Shown: positions 51,016 to 59,950, counted from the stretch's first letter. The stretch: 64,000 nucleotides of DNA from Dyella jiangningensis (GCA_000632805.1 CP007444.1:2964772-3028771), one strand, 5' to 3'. The notes: generated from the letters alone by a model not told the origin. Numbers and translations: made by a program.

Positions 51016-51390
51016 ATGAAGAAGTTCATCGTGTTGTTCTGCGCCTTGCTCCTGCTCGCCGGTTGCGAGCAGGGCCGCACCGTGGTCGTGCATTCCATCG
51101 TCAACGGCCAGGACGTGCTGTTCAGCAAGGTGCATGTGTTCGGACAGTTCGCGACGTTCCGCTGCATCCGCAGCCAGAGCGGCGAATGCCATTACATGGT
51201 CGTAGGCGACGACTGCGCGCCGGCCAGCGCCGCGTGCAGCTCGCCACCCAAGCGTTTCGCCGTGCATGAGGGCGACACCATGAGCTTCACCTCGCTGCCT
51301 GCCGGCTTCCAGAGCTGCGTCACCGCTGGCATGGCCCCGGACGGCGACTGCGCGCAGTTCGCCGCCGTGGATCCGCGCGCCACTCCCTGA
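51016..51390 (+). CDS. Small cysteine-rich lipoprotein, unknown
   Basis: A 124-residue predicted lipoprotein with signal KKFIVLFCALLLLAGC, lipid-accepting C17. The mature part has six further cysteines (FRC, GEC, DDC, AAC, QSC, GDC), an even number that would allow three disulfides in the periplasm. No family is recognised. It follows the LytTR regulator closely on the same strand, with AGAGGT about eight bases before the ATG. Confidence 0.7.
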   Translation: MKKFIVLFCALLLLAGCEQGRTVVVHSIVNGQDVLFSKVHVFGQFATFRCIRSQSGECHYMVVGDDCAPASAACSSPPKRFAVHEGDTMSFTSLPAGFQSCVTAGMAPDGDCAQFAAVDPRATP

Positions 51391-51454
51391 AGTCACCTCG
51401 CCCCCGCAGGCGCGACCTCGCTAGAATCGGGCCTTCGATGCTCGGGGGCTGAAG

Positions 51455-52765
51455 ATGCGGTGGAATCGAAGCAAGGCCTGGCTTGGCGTGATGTTGGCCG
51501 TAATGGCGGCGACCGCCTCGGCCACGGGAGCGAAGGGCGACGTCCTGCTCGTACCCGGTCGCGTATGGACGGCTGAAGGCGATGCGGCCCATGCGGGCTG
51601 GGCGGTGCTGGTGCACGATGGAGCGATCGCCGCCGTTGGCCCCGCGAACACTATCCATGCCCCCGCCGGCACACAGCGCATCGCCCTGCCGGGCACGACG
51701 CTGACGCCGGGCCTGATCGACCTGCACTCCCATGTGTTTCTGCATCCCTACAACGAAACGTTGTGGAACGATCAGGTACTGAAGGAGCCACAGGACTACC
51801 GCACGCTGGAAGCCGCCGCGCATGCGCGCGCGACGCTGATGGCGGGCTTCACCACGCTGCGTGACCTCGGCACCGAAGGCGCGGGCTTCGCCGACGTCTC
51901 GGTCAAGCGCGCCATCGACGAGGGGATGATTCCCGGGCCGCGGTTGTTCATCGCCACGCGTGCCATCGTCGCCACGGCAAGCTACGGGCCGGGGCCGCGC
52001 GGCTTTCGTCCCGACATCGACCTTCCCGGCGGCGCACAGGAAGTGAGCGGCGTGGATGAAGCCATCCGCGCCACACGCGAACAGGCCGGCCACGGCGCGG
52101 ACTGGATCAAGCTGTATGCCGATTACCGCGTCGGCACCGACGGCAGCACGCAGCCCACGCTGTCGCTCGCAGAAATGAAAGCCATCGTCGAGACTGCGCA
52201 CCTGTCCGGACGGCCGGTGGCCGCGCATGCTTCGAGCGACGAAGGCGTACATCTCGCCGTGGAAGCGGGCGTGGACAGCATCGAGCATGGCTATGGCGCG
52301 AGCGAGGCTACCTTCCGCCAGATGAAGCAGCGCGGCGTGGCGTATGAGCCCACGCTCACCGCGGTGGAAGCCACCGCGCAGTACTTCGAACACTACGTGC
52401 CGGGCCAAAGCGAGCCGACCGCGCGCATGCGCGAAGCAGAGCGCGCGTTCCGCACGGCGCTCAAGCTCGGCGTCACCATCGGCAACGGCAGCGACGTGGG
52501 CGTATTCACCCACGGTGACAACTGGCGTGAGCCGGCCAACATGGTGCGCGATGGCATGAGCGCGCCGCAGGCCTTGCATGCCGCCACCGACGTGGCTGCG
52601 CGCATCCTGCGCCAGCATGACAAGTTCGGCCGCATCGCGCCGGGCCTGCGTGCCGATCTCGCCGCATTCACCGGCGATCCCAGCACGCATATCGAGGATC
52701 TCAAGCAGGCCGCCTTCGTGATGAAGGACGGCACCGTTTACCGCACGCCGCAGAACACGCCATGA
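51455..52765 (+). CDS. Exported amidohydrolase (imidazolonepropionase/Xaa-Pro dipeptidase-like)
   Basis: A 436-residue metal-dependent hydrolase of the amidohydrolase-1 family with a signal peptide (cleavage near SATGAK, about residue 26). Metal and catalytic residues in order: LIDLHSHVFLHP (HxH), DWIKLYADY (bridging Lys), VAAHASSDEG, SIEHGYGAS and IGNGSDVGVF (Asp). Exported members of this group cleave dipeptides or related amides; the substrate is not predictable. It is the first gene of an overlapping operon: ATGA (52762-52765) links it to a GNAT acetyltransferase. Confidence 0.82.
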   Translation: MRWNRSKAWLGVMLAVMAATASATGAKGDVLLVPGRVWTAEGDAAHAGWAVLVHDGAIAAVGPANTIHAPAGTQRIALPGTTLTPGLIDLHSHVFLHPYNETLWNDQVLKEPQDYRTLEAAAHARATLMAGFTTLRDLGTEGAGFADVSVKRAIDEGMIPGPRLFIATRAIVATASYGPGPRGFRPDIDLPGGAQEVSGVDEAIRATREQAGHGADWIKLYADYRVGTDGSTQPTLSLAEMKAIVETAHLSGRPVAAHASSDEGVHLAVEAGVDSIEHGYGASEATFRQMKQRGVAYEPTLTAVEATAQYFEHYVPGQSEPTARMREAERAFRTALKLGVTIGNGSDVGVFTHGDNWREPANMVRDGMSAPQALHAATDVAARILRQHDKFGRIAPGLRADLAAFTGDPSTHIEDLKQAAFVMKDGTVYRTPQNTP

Positions 52766-53247
52766 CCGATTATCTGATCCGTCCCATCGAGCCTCGCGAC
52801 AACGCCGCCATGGCCCGCATCATCCGCACCGTGATGCCTGAGTTCGGTGCCGATGGCCCGGGCTTCGCCATCCACGATGCGGAAGTGGACACCATGTATG
52901 AGGCCTATGCGCGACCGCGCAGCGCCTACTTCGTGGTGGAGCGAAACGGCATCGTCATCGGCGGCGGTGGCGTAGCTCCACTGGAAGGTGGCGAGGAAGG
53001 CGTCTGCGAGCTGCGCAAGATGTATTTCCTGCCCGAGGCGCGCGGCATCGGCGCAGGCAGCGCGATGATGCTGCGTTGTCTCGACGCGGCACGCGCGCAC
53101 GGTTTCCGCCACTGCTATCTGGAAACCCTGACCGGCATGGATGCGGCGCAGGCGCTGTATCGCAAACACGGCTTTACCACCCTGTGTGCTCCCATGGGCG
53201 GCACCGGCCACTTCAGTTGCGACCAGTTCTACGTACGCGAACTCTGA
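52762..53247 (+). CDS. GNAT-family N-acetyltransferase
   Basis: A 161-residue acetyl-CoA-dependent acetyltransferase. Motif A is visible as ELRKMYFLPEARGIGAGSAM (R/Q-x-x-G-x-G/A form), with CYLETLTGMDAAQALYRKHGF after it. The substrate is unknown. It is translationally coupled to the amidohydrolase upstream and followed after 10 bases by the YdeI-like gene. It resembles the GNAT at 53851 in layout, but the two are clearly different proteins. Confidence 0.85.
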   Translation: MTDYLIRPIEPRDNAAMARIIRTVMPEFGADGPGFAIHDAEVDTMYEAYARPRSAYFVVERNGIVIGGGGVAPLEGGEEGVCELRKMYFLPEARGIGAGSAMMLRCLDAARAHGFRHCYLETLTGMDAAQALYRKHGFTTLCAPMGGTGHFSCDQFYVREL

Positions 53248-53257
53248 GGTTTTCGAC

Positions 53258-53857
53258 ATGGCCAGCCATGACTCGCGCATCGATGCTTACATCGCCAAGG
53301 CGGCGCCGTTCGCACAGCCGATCCTGGAACACCTGCGCAAGATCGTGCACGAGGCCTGCCCCGAGGTGGAGGAAGGCCTGAAATGGAGCATGCCCTTCTT
53401 CAGCTACAAGGGCTCGCTCCTGTGCAACATGGCCGCCTTCAGGCAGCATTGCAGCTTCGGCTTCTGGCTGCACAAGGACGTGGTGGGCGAAGCCGATGAC
53501 CACGGCATGGGCCAGTTCGGCAAGATCACGACGCTGAAAGACCTGCCCGCGAAGAAAACCATGGTCGCGCACGTGAAGAAGGCCATGTTGCTGGTCGATG
53601 GCGGCGTGAAGCAGAAGCGCGCCGCAGCCGCCAAGCTGCCTGCGGTCATTCCTGACGAACTCGCGGCCGCGTTCGTGCAACGCAAGCACGCCGCATCGCG
53701 CAAGGCCTTCGAAGGTTTTCCGCCCGGCGCGCAACGCGAATACATCGACTGGATCAACGAGGCCAAGACGGATGCCACGCGCCAGAAGCGCCTGGCGACC
53801 ACACTGGAATGGCTGGCCGAAGGCAAGCGCCGCAACTGGAAGTACGAATCATGTTGA
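53258..53857 (+). CDS. DUF1801/YdeI-like (OmdA domain) protein
   Basis: A 199-residue protein of two parts. The first 125 residues match the DUF1801 fold (HLRKIVHEACPEVEEGLKWS, MPFFSYKGSLLCNMAAF). The C-terminal 65 match the YdeI/OmdA domain (FEGFPPGAQREYIDWINEAK, RLATTLEWLAEGKRRNWKY). The two-domain form is common in bacteria and uncharacterised apart from links to antimicrobial-peptide tolerance for YdeI relatives. ATG 53258 has GAGG eight bases upstream. Confidence 0.82.
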   Translation: MASHDSRIDAYIAKAAPFAQPILEHLRKIVHEACPEVEEGLKWSMPFFSYKGSLLCNMAAFRQHCSFGFWLHKDVVGEADDHGMGQFGKITTLKDLPAKKTMVAHVKKAMLLVDGGVKQKRAAAAKLPAVIPDELAAAFVQRKHAASRKAFEGFPPGAQREYIDWINEAKTDATRQKRLATTLEWLAEGKRRNWKYESC

Positions 53858-54318
53858 CCCCACCCGTCCTGCAGTTCGAAGTCGACGATCCGACCGCCGC
53901 CGATGTCGCTCCGCTTATCCAGCAACTGGACGGCTATCTCACCGAGCTGTACCCCACCGGCAATATCCATCCCGTATCGGTGGATGAGCTCACGCAGCCC
54001 AACGTCACCTTCCTCACCGCGCGCGTCGACGGCACGCCGGTGGCCTGTGGCGCCTGCGTGCGGCACGAGGACTACGTGGAAGTGAAGCGCATGTACGTGC
54101 TGCCCGCCTGTCGGGGCCTTGGCCTCGGCAAGCAGTTGCTCGAAGCGCTGGAACGGGAAGTACAGCGCAGCGGCCACGCCATCATTCGGCTCGAAACCGG
54201 CACGGCGCAGGCCGAAGCGCTCGAACTCTACGAACGCGCCGGCTACCGGCGCTGCCCGCCGTTCGGCGACCACCGCGCCAACCCTCTCAGCATCTGCATG
54301 GAGAAGTCGCTCGCATGA
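53851..54318 (+). CDS. GNAT-family N-acetyltransferase
   Basis: A 155-residue acetyltransferase. The acetyl-CoA loop is VKRMYVLPACRGLGLGKQLL, followed by IIRLETGTAQAEALELYERAGYRRC, a pattern typical of small-molecule GNATs. The start ATG lies seven bases before the end of the YdeI-like gene, and its stop overlaps the next GNAT by ATGA (54315-54318). Substrate unknown. Confidence 0.85.
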   Translation: MLTPPVLQFEVDDPTAADVAPLIQQLDGYLTELYPTGNIHPVSVDELTQPNVTFLTARVDGTPVACGACVRHEDYVEVKRMYVLPACRGLGLGKQLLEALEREVQRSGHAIIRLETGTAQAEALELYERAGYRRCPPFGDHRANPLSICMEKSLA

Positions 54319-54890
54319 TCCGCATCGCCCGTCCCGACGACGCCGCAGCCGTGCACGACATCTACACGCCGTCGGTACTGCACGGCGTGGAGACCTTTGA
54401 AACCGACCTGCCCGGGGCCGATGCCATGCGCGAGCGCATCGTCTCGCGACTTCGACAGTACCCCTGGCTCGTGTGGGAAGAAGAGGGTCGCGTGCTGGCC
54501 TATGCCTACGCCAGTCGTTTTCGCGAGCGCGCCGCCTACGACTGGATCGCCGAGACATCCATCTATGTCCACGCCGACGCACGACGGCGCGGCATCGCGC
54601 GCAGGCTCTACGGCGTACTGCTGGACGTGATGCAACTGCAGGGCATCAACCAGGCGGTGGGCGTGATTACCCTTCCTGGCGAAAGCAGCGTGGCGATGCA
54701 TGACGCCATGGGATTCACGCCAGCCGGCGTATGGCGCAGCTGTGGCTACAAGCTCGGCCAATGGTGGGACGTGGGCGTGTGGCAGAGGCAGCTGCGGGTG
54801 CCGGAGAACCCTCCTCGACCTGTCGTGCCGTTTGCCGAGCTGCGCGAGACACCCGATTGGGTGGAATTGCTGCGCCGCGCCAACGGCTGA
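54315..54890 (+). CDS. GNAT acetyltransferase, phosphinothricin-acetyltransferase (Pat/MddA) type
   Basis: A 191-residue acetyltransferase whose N-terminus (IRPDDAAAV-like IARPDDAAAVHDIYTPSV) and core (YVHADARRRGIARRLYGVLL, VAMHDAMGFTPAGVWRSCGY, WWDVGVWQR) are those of the Pat/MddA family. These proteins acetylate methionine sulfone/sulfoximine and phosphinothricin-like amino groups. It is the last gene of the amidohydrolase-GNAT-YdeI-GNAT-GNAT operon. An inverted-repeat element follows at 54910. Confidence 0.87.
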   Translation: MIRIARPDDAAAVHDIYTPSVLHGVETFETDLPGADAMRERIVSRLRQYPWLVWEEEGRVLAYAYASRFRERAAYDWIAETSIYVHADARRRGIARRLYGVLLDVMQLQGINQAVGVITLPGESSVAMHDAMGFTPAGVWRSCGYKLGQWWDVGVWQRQLRVPENPPRPVVPFAELRETPDWVELLRRANG

Positions 54891-54909
54891 CGATTCGGGT
54901 CGAAGCCGT

Positions 54910-54991
54910 TGTGGGAGCGCACCCTGTGCGCGACCGCAGCGTCCAGGCTTTCGGTGGGACCGGGCTGTCGCGCACAGGGTGCGCTCCCACA
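54910..54991. repeat. Dispersed inverted-repeat element, copy 2
   Basis: The 25-base unit starting TGTGGGAGCGCACCCTGTGC at 54910-54934 and its perfect inverted copy at 54967-54991 are separated by 32 bases. This is the cleanest copy of the element also seen at 44949 and 59951. Confidence 0.85.
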
Positions 54992-55067
54992 ATGGTTTTA
55001 CGGCGGGCCGAGCGCCTATCCGCCGCCTCGGCTACCATTCCGTCTTTGGCATTCCCGAGGACGTTCC

Positions 55068-55829
55068 ATGCAGCTCAATCAGGTCAAGGCGATCATCACC
55101 GGCGGCGCCTCCGGTCTCGGCCACGCGGTGGCGCAGTTCCTGGTCGCCAACGGTGGCAAAGTCGCGCTTTTCGACGTCAACGAAGAGAAGGGCCAGGAAG
55201 CCGCCAAGTCGCTGGGTGGGCACTTCTACCGCACGGACGTCACCTCCGAAGAGGGCGTGAGCGCCAATGTGGCCGCCGCGCGCGAGGCCATGGGCGGCCT
55301 GAACGTGGTGGTGAACTGCGCGGGCATCCTCGGTGCCGGCCGCATGCTGGGCAAGGACGGCCCGATGCCGCTGAACACCTTCGCCACCACCGTGATGGTG
55401 AACCTGGTGGGCAGCTTCAACGTCGCCAAGGCCGGCGCGTCGCTGATGCAGAACAACGACGCGGGCGAGGACGGCGAGCGTGGCGTGATCATCAATACCG
55501 CTTCCGTGGCCGCCTTTGAAGGCCAGATCGGCCAGGCCGCCTACTCCGCCTCCAAGGGTGGCGTGGTCGGCATGACGTTGCCGATGGCGCGCGAGCTGTC
55601 GCGTTTCGGCATTCGGGTGGCGACCATCGCCCCGGGCATCTTCTGGACCCCGATGGTGGACGGCATGCCGCCACAGGTGCAGGAGTCGCTGTCGGCCTCG
55701 ATTCCGTTCCCGTCGCGCCTGGGCAAGCCGGAGGAGTTCGCCAACACGGTGGGCTTCATCCTCGGCAACCGCTACATCAACGGCGAGACCATCCGTCTCG
55801 ACGGTGCGGTGCGTCTGCAGCCGAAGTAA
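55068..55829 (+). CDS. Short-chain dehydrogenase, HSD17B10-like 3-hydroxyacyl-CoA dehydrogenase
   Basis: A 253-residue NAD(P)-dependent SDR. Cofactor motif ITGGASGLGHAVAQFL, NCAG motif VVNCAGILG, catalytic Ser in IINTASVAAFEG and the YxxxK site in QAAYSASKGGV. The LFDVNEEKG after the first strand ends in Asp, favouring NAD. The overall pattern (DGPMPLNTFATTVMVNL, PGIFWTPMVDGMP) is that of type 10 17-beta-HSD, which oxidises 2-methyl-3-hydroxybutyryl-CoA in isoleucine degradation. GAGG lies seven bases upstream of ATG 55068. It may belong functionally with the branched-chain genes in the window. Confidence 0.87.
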   Translation: MQLNQVKAIITGGASGLGHAVAQFLVANGGKVALFDVNEEKGQEAAKSLGGHFYRTDVTSEEGVSANVAAAREAMGGLNVVVNCAGILGAGRMLGKDGPMPLNTFATTVMVNLVGSFNVAKAGASLMQNNDAGEDGERGVIINTASVAAFEGQIGQAAYSASKGGVVGMTLPMARELSRFGIRVATIAPGIFWTPMVDGMPPQVQESLSASIPFPSRLGKPEEFANTVGFILGNRYINGETIRLDGAVRLQPK

Positions 55830-55921
55830 ATCCGGATCGGAGCTGCTCGCGAATCATCTTCAACGCAGCGATCCAGATACGGCCCCACTCTTTCATTACC
55901 TACTCCAAACACTGACTTCCC

Positions 55922-56485
55922 ATGAAAGCTTCCGACGTCAAGAAAGGCAACGTGGTCGAACACGATGGCACCGTCTACCAGGTGCGTGACATCGAGCGCA
56001 GCTCGCCGACGGCTCGTGGCGGCAACGTCACGTTCCGCTTCACCATGTATTCGATCCCCGGTGGCCGCAAGTTCGACCTGAGCCTGCGCGCCGATGACGA
56101 CCTCAAGGAAATGGACCTGCTGCGCCGCGCGGCCAACTTCTCGTACATGGATGGCGATGCTTACGTCTTCATGGACAACGAGGATTACACGCAGTACACG
56201 CTGGGCCCTGAACTGGTGGGCGACAACGCCGGCTACATCGTGGAAGGCGTGGAAGGCTATTACGTGCAGGTGATCGACGATGCACCGGTCGGCCTGCAGG
56301 TGCCGACCAGCGTGACGCTGACCGTGGTGGACACCGCGCCGGAACTGAAGGGCGCCAGCGCCACCAAGCGCACCAAGCCGGCCAAGCTCAACACCGGCAT
56401 TGAGATCCAGGTGCCCGAGTACATCACCAACGAAGAGAAGGTGTGGGTGAACACGCTGACGGGCGAGTTCGCCGGCCGCGCCTGA
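55922..56485 (+). CDS. yeiP: EF-P-like translation factor EfpL (YeiP)
   Basis: A 187-residue, three-domain elongation factor P paralogue that binds ribosomes stalled at certain proline-containing motifs. The tip loop of domain I reads [13 protein letters not shown] with R32 at the apex, like the arginine tip of YeiP/EfpL and unlike the modified lysine of [23 protein letters not shown] and the C-terminal [13 protein letters not shown] are also diagnostic. The ATG at 55922 fits the known length. A terminator follows. Confidence 0.92.
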   Translation: MKASDVKKGNVVEHDGTVYQVRDIERSSPTARGGNVTFRFTMYSIPGGRKFDLSLRADDDLKEMDLLRRAANFSYMDGDAYVFMDNEDYTQYTLGPELVGDNAGYIVEGVEGYYVQVIDDAPVGLQVPTSVTLTVVDTAPELKGASATKRTKPAKLNTGIEIQVPEYITNEEKVWVNTLTGEFAGRA

Positions 56486-56509
56486 TTCTTCAAGCGATTT
56501 GCGACGACG

Positions 56510-56544
56510 ACGGCGTCCGGTGTTCCGGGCGCCGTTTTCGTTTT
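56510..56544 (+). terminator. Terminator after efpL
   Basis: ACGGCGTCCGG (56510-56520) pairs with CCGGGCGCCGT (56525-56535) with one T-G wobble across TGTT, followed by a T-rich run to 56544. Confidence 0.8.
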
Positions 56545-56603
56545 GCTTGACCTTGCCTGCGTGCTGCGGCAGCTTCGCATCATTCCCTCGCGACGTGACC
56601 GCC

Positions 56604-57356
56604 ATGCTGTCAAACCGTGCCCGGCTTGCGCTGCTGTCCTTGATGTTGCTTCTGCTGAGCGCGTGCGCGCCGGCGCCCGTGCGCAACCCCATCGCGCAAT
56701 GGGTGCCTTCACCGAATTTTGACCAGCGCCGCCCGGTGCTGATCGTGGTGCATTTCACCGATGAGCAGTCCGCCGAACAGGCGCTGCACACGCTGCGCAC
56801 CGCCAACAGCGGTGGTCCCGTGAGTTCGCATTACCTGGTCGGCAACGATGGCCGCATCTATCAACTGGTGGCCGATAGCCAACGCGCATGGCACGCCGGC
56901 GCCGGACACTGGGGCACCATCACCGACGTCAATTCGGCATCCATCGGCATCGAGCTCGACAACGACGGCCACTCTCCTTTTACGAAGGCGCAGATCGACA
57001 GCCTGCTGCGCCTGCTTGCCGACCTCACCGATCGGCTGCGCATCCCGCGCACCCAGATCATCGGGCACGAAGATCTTGCCCCCGGACGCAAGGACGACCC
57101 GGGCCCCCGCTTTCCCTGGCAGCTGCTGGCCGACGCCGGCTTCGGCCTGTGGCCGCGCGGCGTGCTTGCCGATCCACCCCCTGGCTTCGATCCATGGATG
57201 GCCCTGGGCCTGATCGGCTACCCGCTGGATGACCGCGCCGCGACGGTGCGCTCGTTCCATCACCACTTCCGCGGCATGGACGGCAACGAGCTGGATGCGC
57301 AGGACCTGCGGGTGCTCTATGCGCTGTCGCGCAAGCTCGGCGCCGGGGGCGAGTGA
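56604..57356 (+). CDS. N-acetylmuramoyl-L-alanine amidase, AmiD/AmpD-like lipoprotein
   Basis: A 250-residue zinc amidase cutting the muramic acid-L-alanine bond of peptidoglycan. The signal LSLMLLLLSAC has lipid-accepting C21. The amidase-2 domain has zinc ligand H50 in VVHFTDE, SSHYLVGNDGRIYQLV, AWHAGAGHWG, NSASIGIELDN and IGHEDLAPGRKDDPGP with the later His, Lys and Asp. A C-terminal segment like a peptidoglycan-binding helix bundle follows (FDPWMALGLIGYPL). The lipobox points to an outer-membrane AmiD rather than cytoplasmic AmpD. ATG 56604 gives the signal; the frame is open to 56499 but that part is not signal-like. Confidence 0.87.
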   Translation: MLSNRARLALLSLMLLLLSACAPAPVRNPIAQWVPSPNFDQRRPVLIVVHFTDEQSAEQALHTLRTANSGGPVSSHYLVGNDGRIYQLVADSQRAWHAGAGHWGTITDVNSASIGIELDNDGHSPFTKAQIDSLLRLLADLTDRLRIPRTQIIGHEDLAPGRKDDPGPRFPWQLLADAGFGLWPRGVLADPPPGFDPWMALGLIGYPLDDRAATVRSFHHHFRGMDGNELDAQDLRVLYALSRKLGAGGE

Positions 57357-57452
57357 GCACGCTGCGCCGCACGCTCCTCGCCGTATTCGTCGCGTGGGCT
57401 TCAGGGACGCTGGGGCAAAATGGCGCCATCGTTTAGGAGCGAACGAAGCGTC

Positions 57453-59537
57453 ATGCCCTCGAGCGGTTATTCCCTGCGCGCCACGGTCGTCGACAGCCTG
57501 TTGACCGCCAAGCGGCCAGATGTGCCCGTGCGCGTGGTGGTCCGCAATACGGCGGCGGTGATCCTGCCGCTGGTGATCGGACTCGCCAGCGGGCATCCGG
57601 GCATTGGCCTCGGGATCGCGGCCGGCGCGCTGGACACCATGTTCTCCGACCAGCCGGGGCCGTACCGCCAGCGGCTGACGCGACTCCTGCTCGCCTCGCT
57701 TGCCGCCGGGCTGGCTTCGTTGATCGGCTTTCTGATCGGCGATCAATTGATACCGATGCTGATCGCCACGGCGGTGTTTGGCTTTCTCGGCGGTCTGGTG
57801 GTGGTGTTTGGGCCGGACATGACCCGCGTGGGCATGACCAGCATGATCCTGCTCGTGGTCACGGCCGCCACGCCACGGCCGTTGGGTGAAGCCATCGCCG
57901 CGGCCAGCCTGATCTTCGCCGGCGGACTGCTGCTCACCGTGTTTTCCGTCGCCGCGTGGCCGCTGCAGCGCTACCGTCCGGAGCGCCATGCGCTTGCCGA
58001 CGTCTATCGTGGCCTTTCCTCGCTGGCGCGGCAGCAGGCGCACGACGATGCCGACGTGCCCGCGCTTACCGACGCCATGACCACGTTGCAGCACACGCTG
58101 CTTGGTCGTCACCACGCGCGCGGGCGCGCCATGGAGGCGTTCGGCGTCATGCTGGAGCTGGCCGAACGCATCCGCCTGGAACTCACCGCCATGGCCGAGC
58201 TGCGTGCCAGCGCGTCCATCCACGCGATGTTCCGTGGCGATGCGGCGCGTGTGCTGGCGGCCATCGCCGATGCCCTGGAAGCCGGTGAACCACCGGCGCA
58301 GGCCGAACGCGCACTGCAGACGCTGCAAGCGAGCGAGAACGCGTTGCTGGGCGACGGCGGCAACGCTGACGGGCTCGCCATGCATATCCACGCACTGTCC
58401 GGCCAGCTCGCCGCCGCGGTGCGTAACGCGAACTGGGCCGGCAGCCGCGGCGAACTTCGCGCCGCCGCCGCCGAGACACCGCTGCCTGCCGCGCTGCGCA
58501 GCAGCTCCGCGCGCGCCACCTTGAGCGCCAATCTCACGCCACACTCGGTGGCGTTTCGCCACGCCATCCGTAGCGCCGTCACGCTGAGCGCCACCTTGTT
58601 CGTCGCGCGCCAGCTCGCGCTCCCCCACGGCTATTGGCTGCCGATGACGGCCGCCATCGTGCTGCGCCCCGACTTCGCGGCGACCTTCAATTTCGGCCTG
58701 CTGCGCGTGGTCGGTACCGTGCTTGGCCTGGTGCTTACCACGGCGCTGCTGCACTTCACGCCCCACGACGTGTGGGCGCACCTCGCACTGATGGCGGTGT
58801 TGTGCATGTCATTCCGCTATCTCGCCACTGCGCACTACGGCGTGGCGGTGGCCGCGCTCACCGGCACGGTGGTCATCCTGCTCTCGTTCGAGGGCGTGAA
58901 TTCCGGCGATGCCGTGGTCGATCGCGTGATCAACACCGCGCTTGGCAGTGGCTTCGCGTTGCTGGCCTACGTGCTCTGGCCGACGTGGGAACGCGGCCGC
59001 GCCCGCGCCGCGCTGTCCGACATGCTCGACGCGTATGCCGACTACCTGCACGCACTGGCGCGCCCCGAGCGACGCGATGGCCGCCGCGAGGCACGCACGG
59101 CCGCGCGTACCGCACGCAGCAACGCGCAGGCCTCGCTGGATCGCATGCGTTCTGAGCCTGCCACGCCACAGCCGCTGCTGGAACTGGCCACCGCGCTGTT
59201 CTCCAACGGCAATCGCCTCGCTCGCACGGCGATGACGCTGGAAGCCTTGATCGATGATCACAACAACCTGCCGGAAACTGCGGAAATGTGCGCCTTCGTC
59301 GACCACGCCTCGTCGGCGCTGCACGAAATCGCCTCGGCGCTGCGCATGCAGCGCACACCCGAGCGTCTGCCCGACCTGCGCGGTTTGCAGCGCACGTATG
59401 CAGCTCTGTTGAACATGGGTGAGGATCGCCAGGCGGCCGATCTGCTGATGCGCATCACGGACCGTCTGGTCGATAACGTGAATACGCTGGCGCATATCAC
59501 GGGGCGCAATCGGCATAGGTCGGCGGCGACGGTGTGA
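57453..59537 (+). CDS. FUSC-family inner-membrane protein
   Basis: A 694-residue membrane protein with two transmembrane clusters (about 30-165 and 360-500) separated by soluble helices. The FUSC hallmark is VAFRHAIRSAVTLSATLFVA, HGYWLPMTAAIVLRPDFAAT and RVVGTVLGLVLTTALL. A long soluble helical tail follows. Members are thought to export aromatic acids or similar compounds. It is distinct from the YccS-type protein at 4568. ATG 57453 has AGGAG 13 bases upstream, rather far; ATG 57420 is also in frame, so the start is uncertain. Confidence 0.82.
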   Translation: MPSSGYSLRATVVDSLLTAKRPDVPVRVVVRNTAAVILPLVIGLASGHPGIGLGIAAGALDTMFSDQPGPYRQRLTRLLLASLAAGLASLIGFLIGDQLIPMLIATAVFGFLGGLVVVFGPDMTRVGMTSMILLVVTAATPRPLGEAIAAASLIFAGGLLLTVFSVAAWPLQRYRPERHALADVYRGLSSLARQQAHDDADVPALTDAMTTLQHTLLGRHHARGRAMEAFGVMLELAERIRLELTAMAELRASASIHAMFRGDAARVLAAIADALEAGEPPAQAERALQTLQASENALLGDGGNADGLAMHIHALSGQLAAAVRNANWAGSRGELRAAAAETPLPAALRSSSARATLSANLTPHSVAFRHAIRSAVTLSATLFVARQLALPHGYWLPMTAAIVLRPDFAATFNFGLLRVVGTVLGLVLTTALLHFTPHDVWAHLALMAVLCMSFRYLATAHYGVAVAALTGTVVILLSFEGVNSGDAVVDRVINTALGSGFALLAYVLWPTWERGRARAALSDMLDAYADYLHALARPERRDGRREARTAARTARSNAQASLDRMRSEPATPQPLLELATALFSNGNRLARTAMTLEALIDDHNNLPETAEMCAFVDHASSALHEIASALRMQRTPERLPDLRGLQRTYAALLNMGEDRQAADLLMRITDRLVDNVNTLAHITGRNRHRSAATV

Positions 59538-59695
59538 TTATCGTCTTCGTGTCGTTGAAGTAGTCGCCTCTTCGCGCGGAAGAGGGTGACCCTGGTGAGC
59601 CATCGCTCACATGATCGTGTTCTGCCGCGCATTCGATGGTTTCGCCAGTATGCTCGCCTGCGGCGGGCTTCCACTCGCCTGCCGGCGAGCGGGTA

Positions 59696-59723
59696 ACTTC
59701 TCTTTGTCTCGCCAAAGAGAAGT
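59696..59723. repeat. Perfect 11-bp hairpin
   Basis: ACTTCTCTTTG (59696-59706) is the exact reverse complement of CAAAGAGAAGT (59713-59723), loop TCTCGC. It is unusually pyrimidine/purine-rich for this genome. Similar motifs are common in Xanthomonadaceae intergenic repeats. Confidence 0.7.
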
Positions 59724-59745
59724 CACCAAGAGAAAGGCGACCCTG

Positions 59746-59877
59746 ATGTCCCGCCCCTTCGGGGGCGCGGCCGGGAGGCGGGGTGGATCGACAGGGCGTC
59801 CTGCCCTGACGATCCACTGGCCGGCATCCTTGCCGGCCACCCTTCGGGCTATTCCGCCTCCCGACCGCTCGGGACAT
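59746..59877. repeat. Nested multi-arm inverted-repeat element
   Basis: Outer arms ATGTCCCG (59746-59753) and CGGGACAT (59870-59877); next arms CGGGAGGCGG (59772-59781) and CCGCCTCCCG (59854-59863). Inside them are two hairpins: GTGGATCG/CGATCCAC (59783-59790 with 59810-59817, itself enclosing CAGGGC/GCCCTG), and TGGCCGGC/GCCGGCCA (59818-59825 with 59832-59839). A TTCG-loop hairpin (59752-59767) sits on the left side and overlaps the outer arm by two bases. All arms listed are perfect. The layout is cloverleaf-like. Confidence 0.8.
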
Positions 59878-59950
59878 AAGGGACCGGTTACGGGCTCGAG
59901 CCGCTACGCGGCTCATCGCACCGCGAAGCCTCCGCGGCACTTCGCACCCT

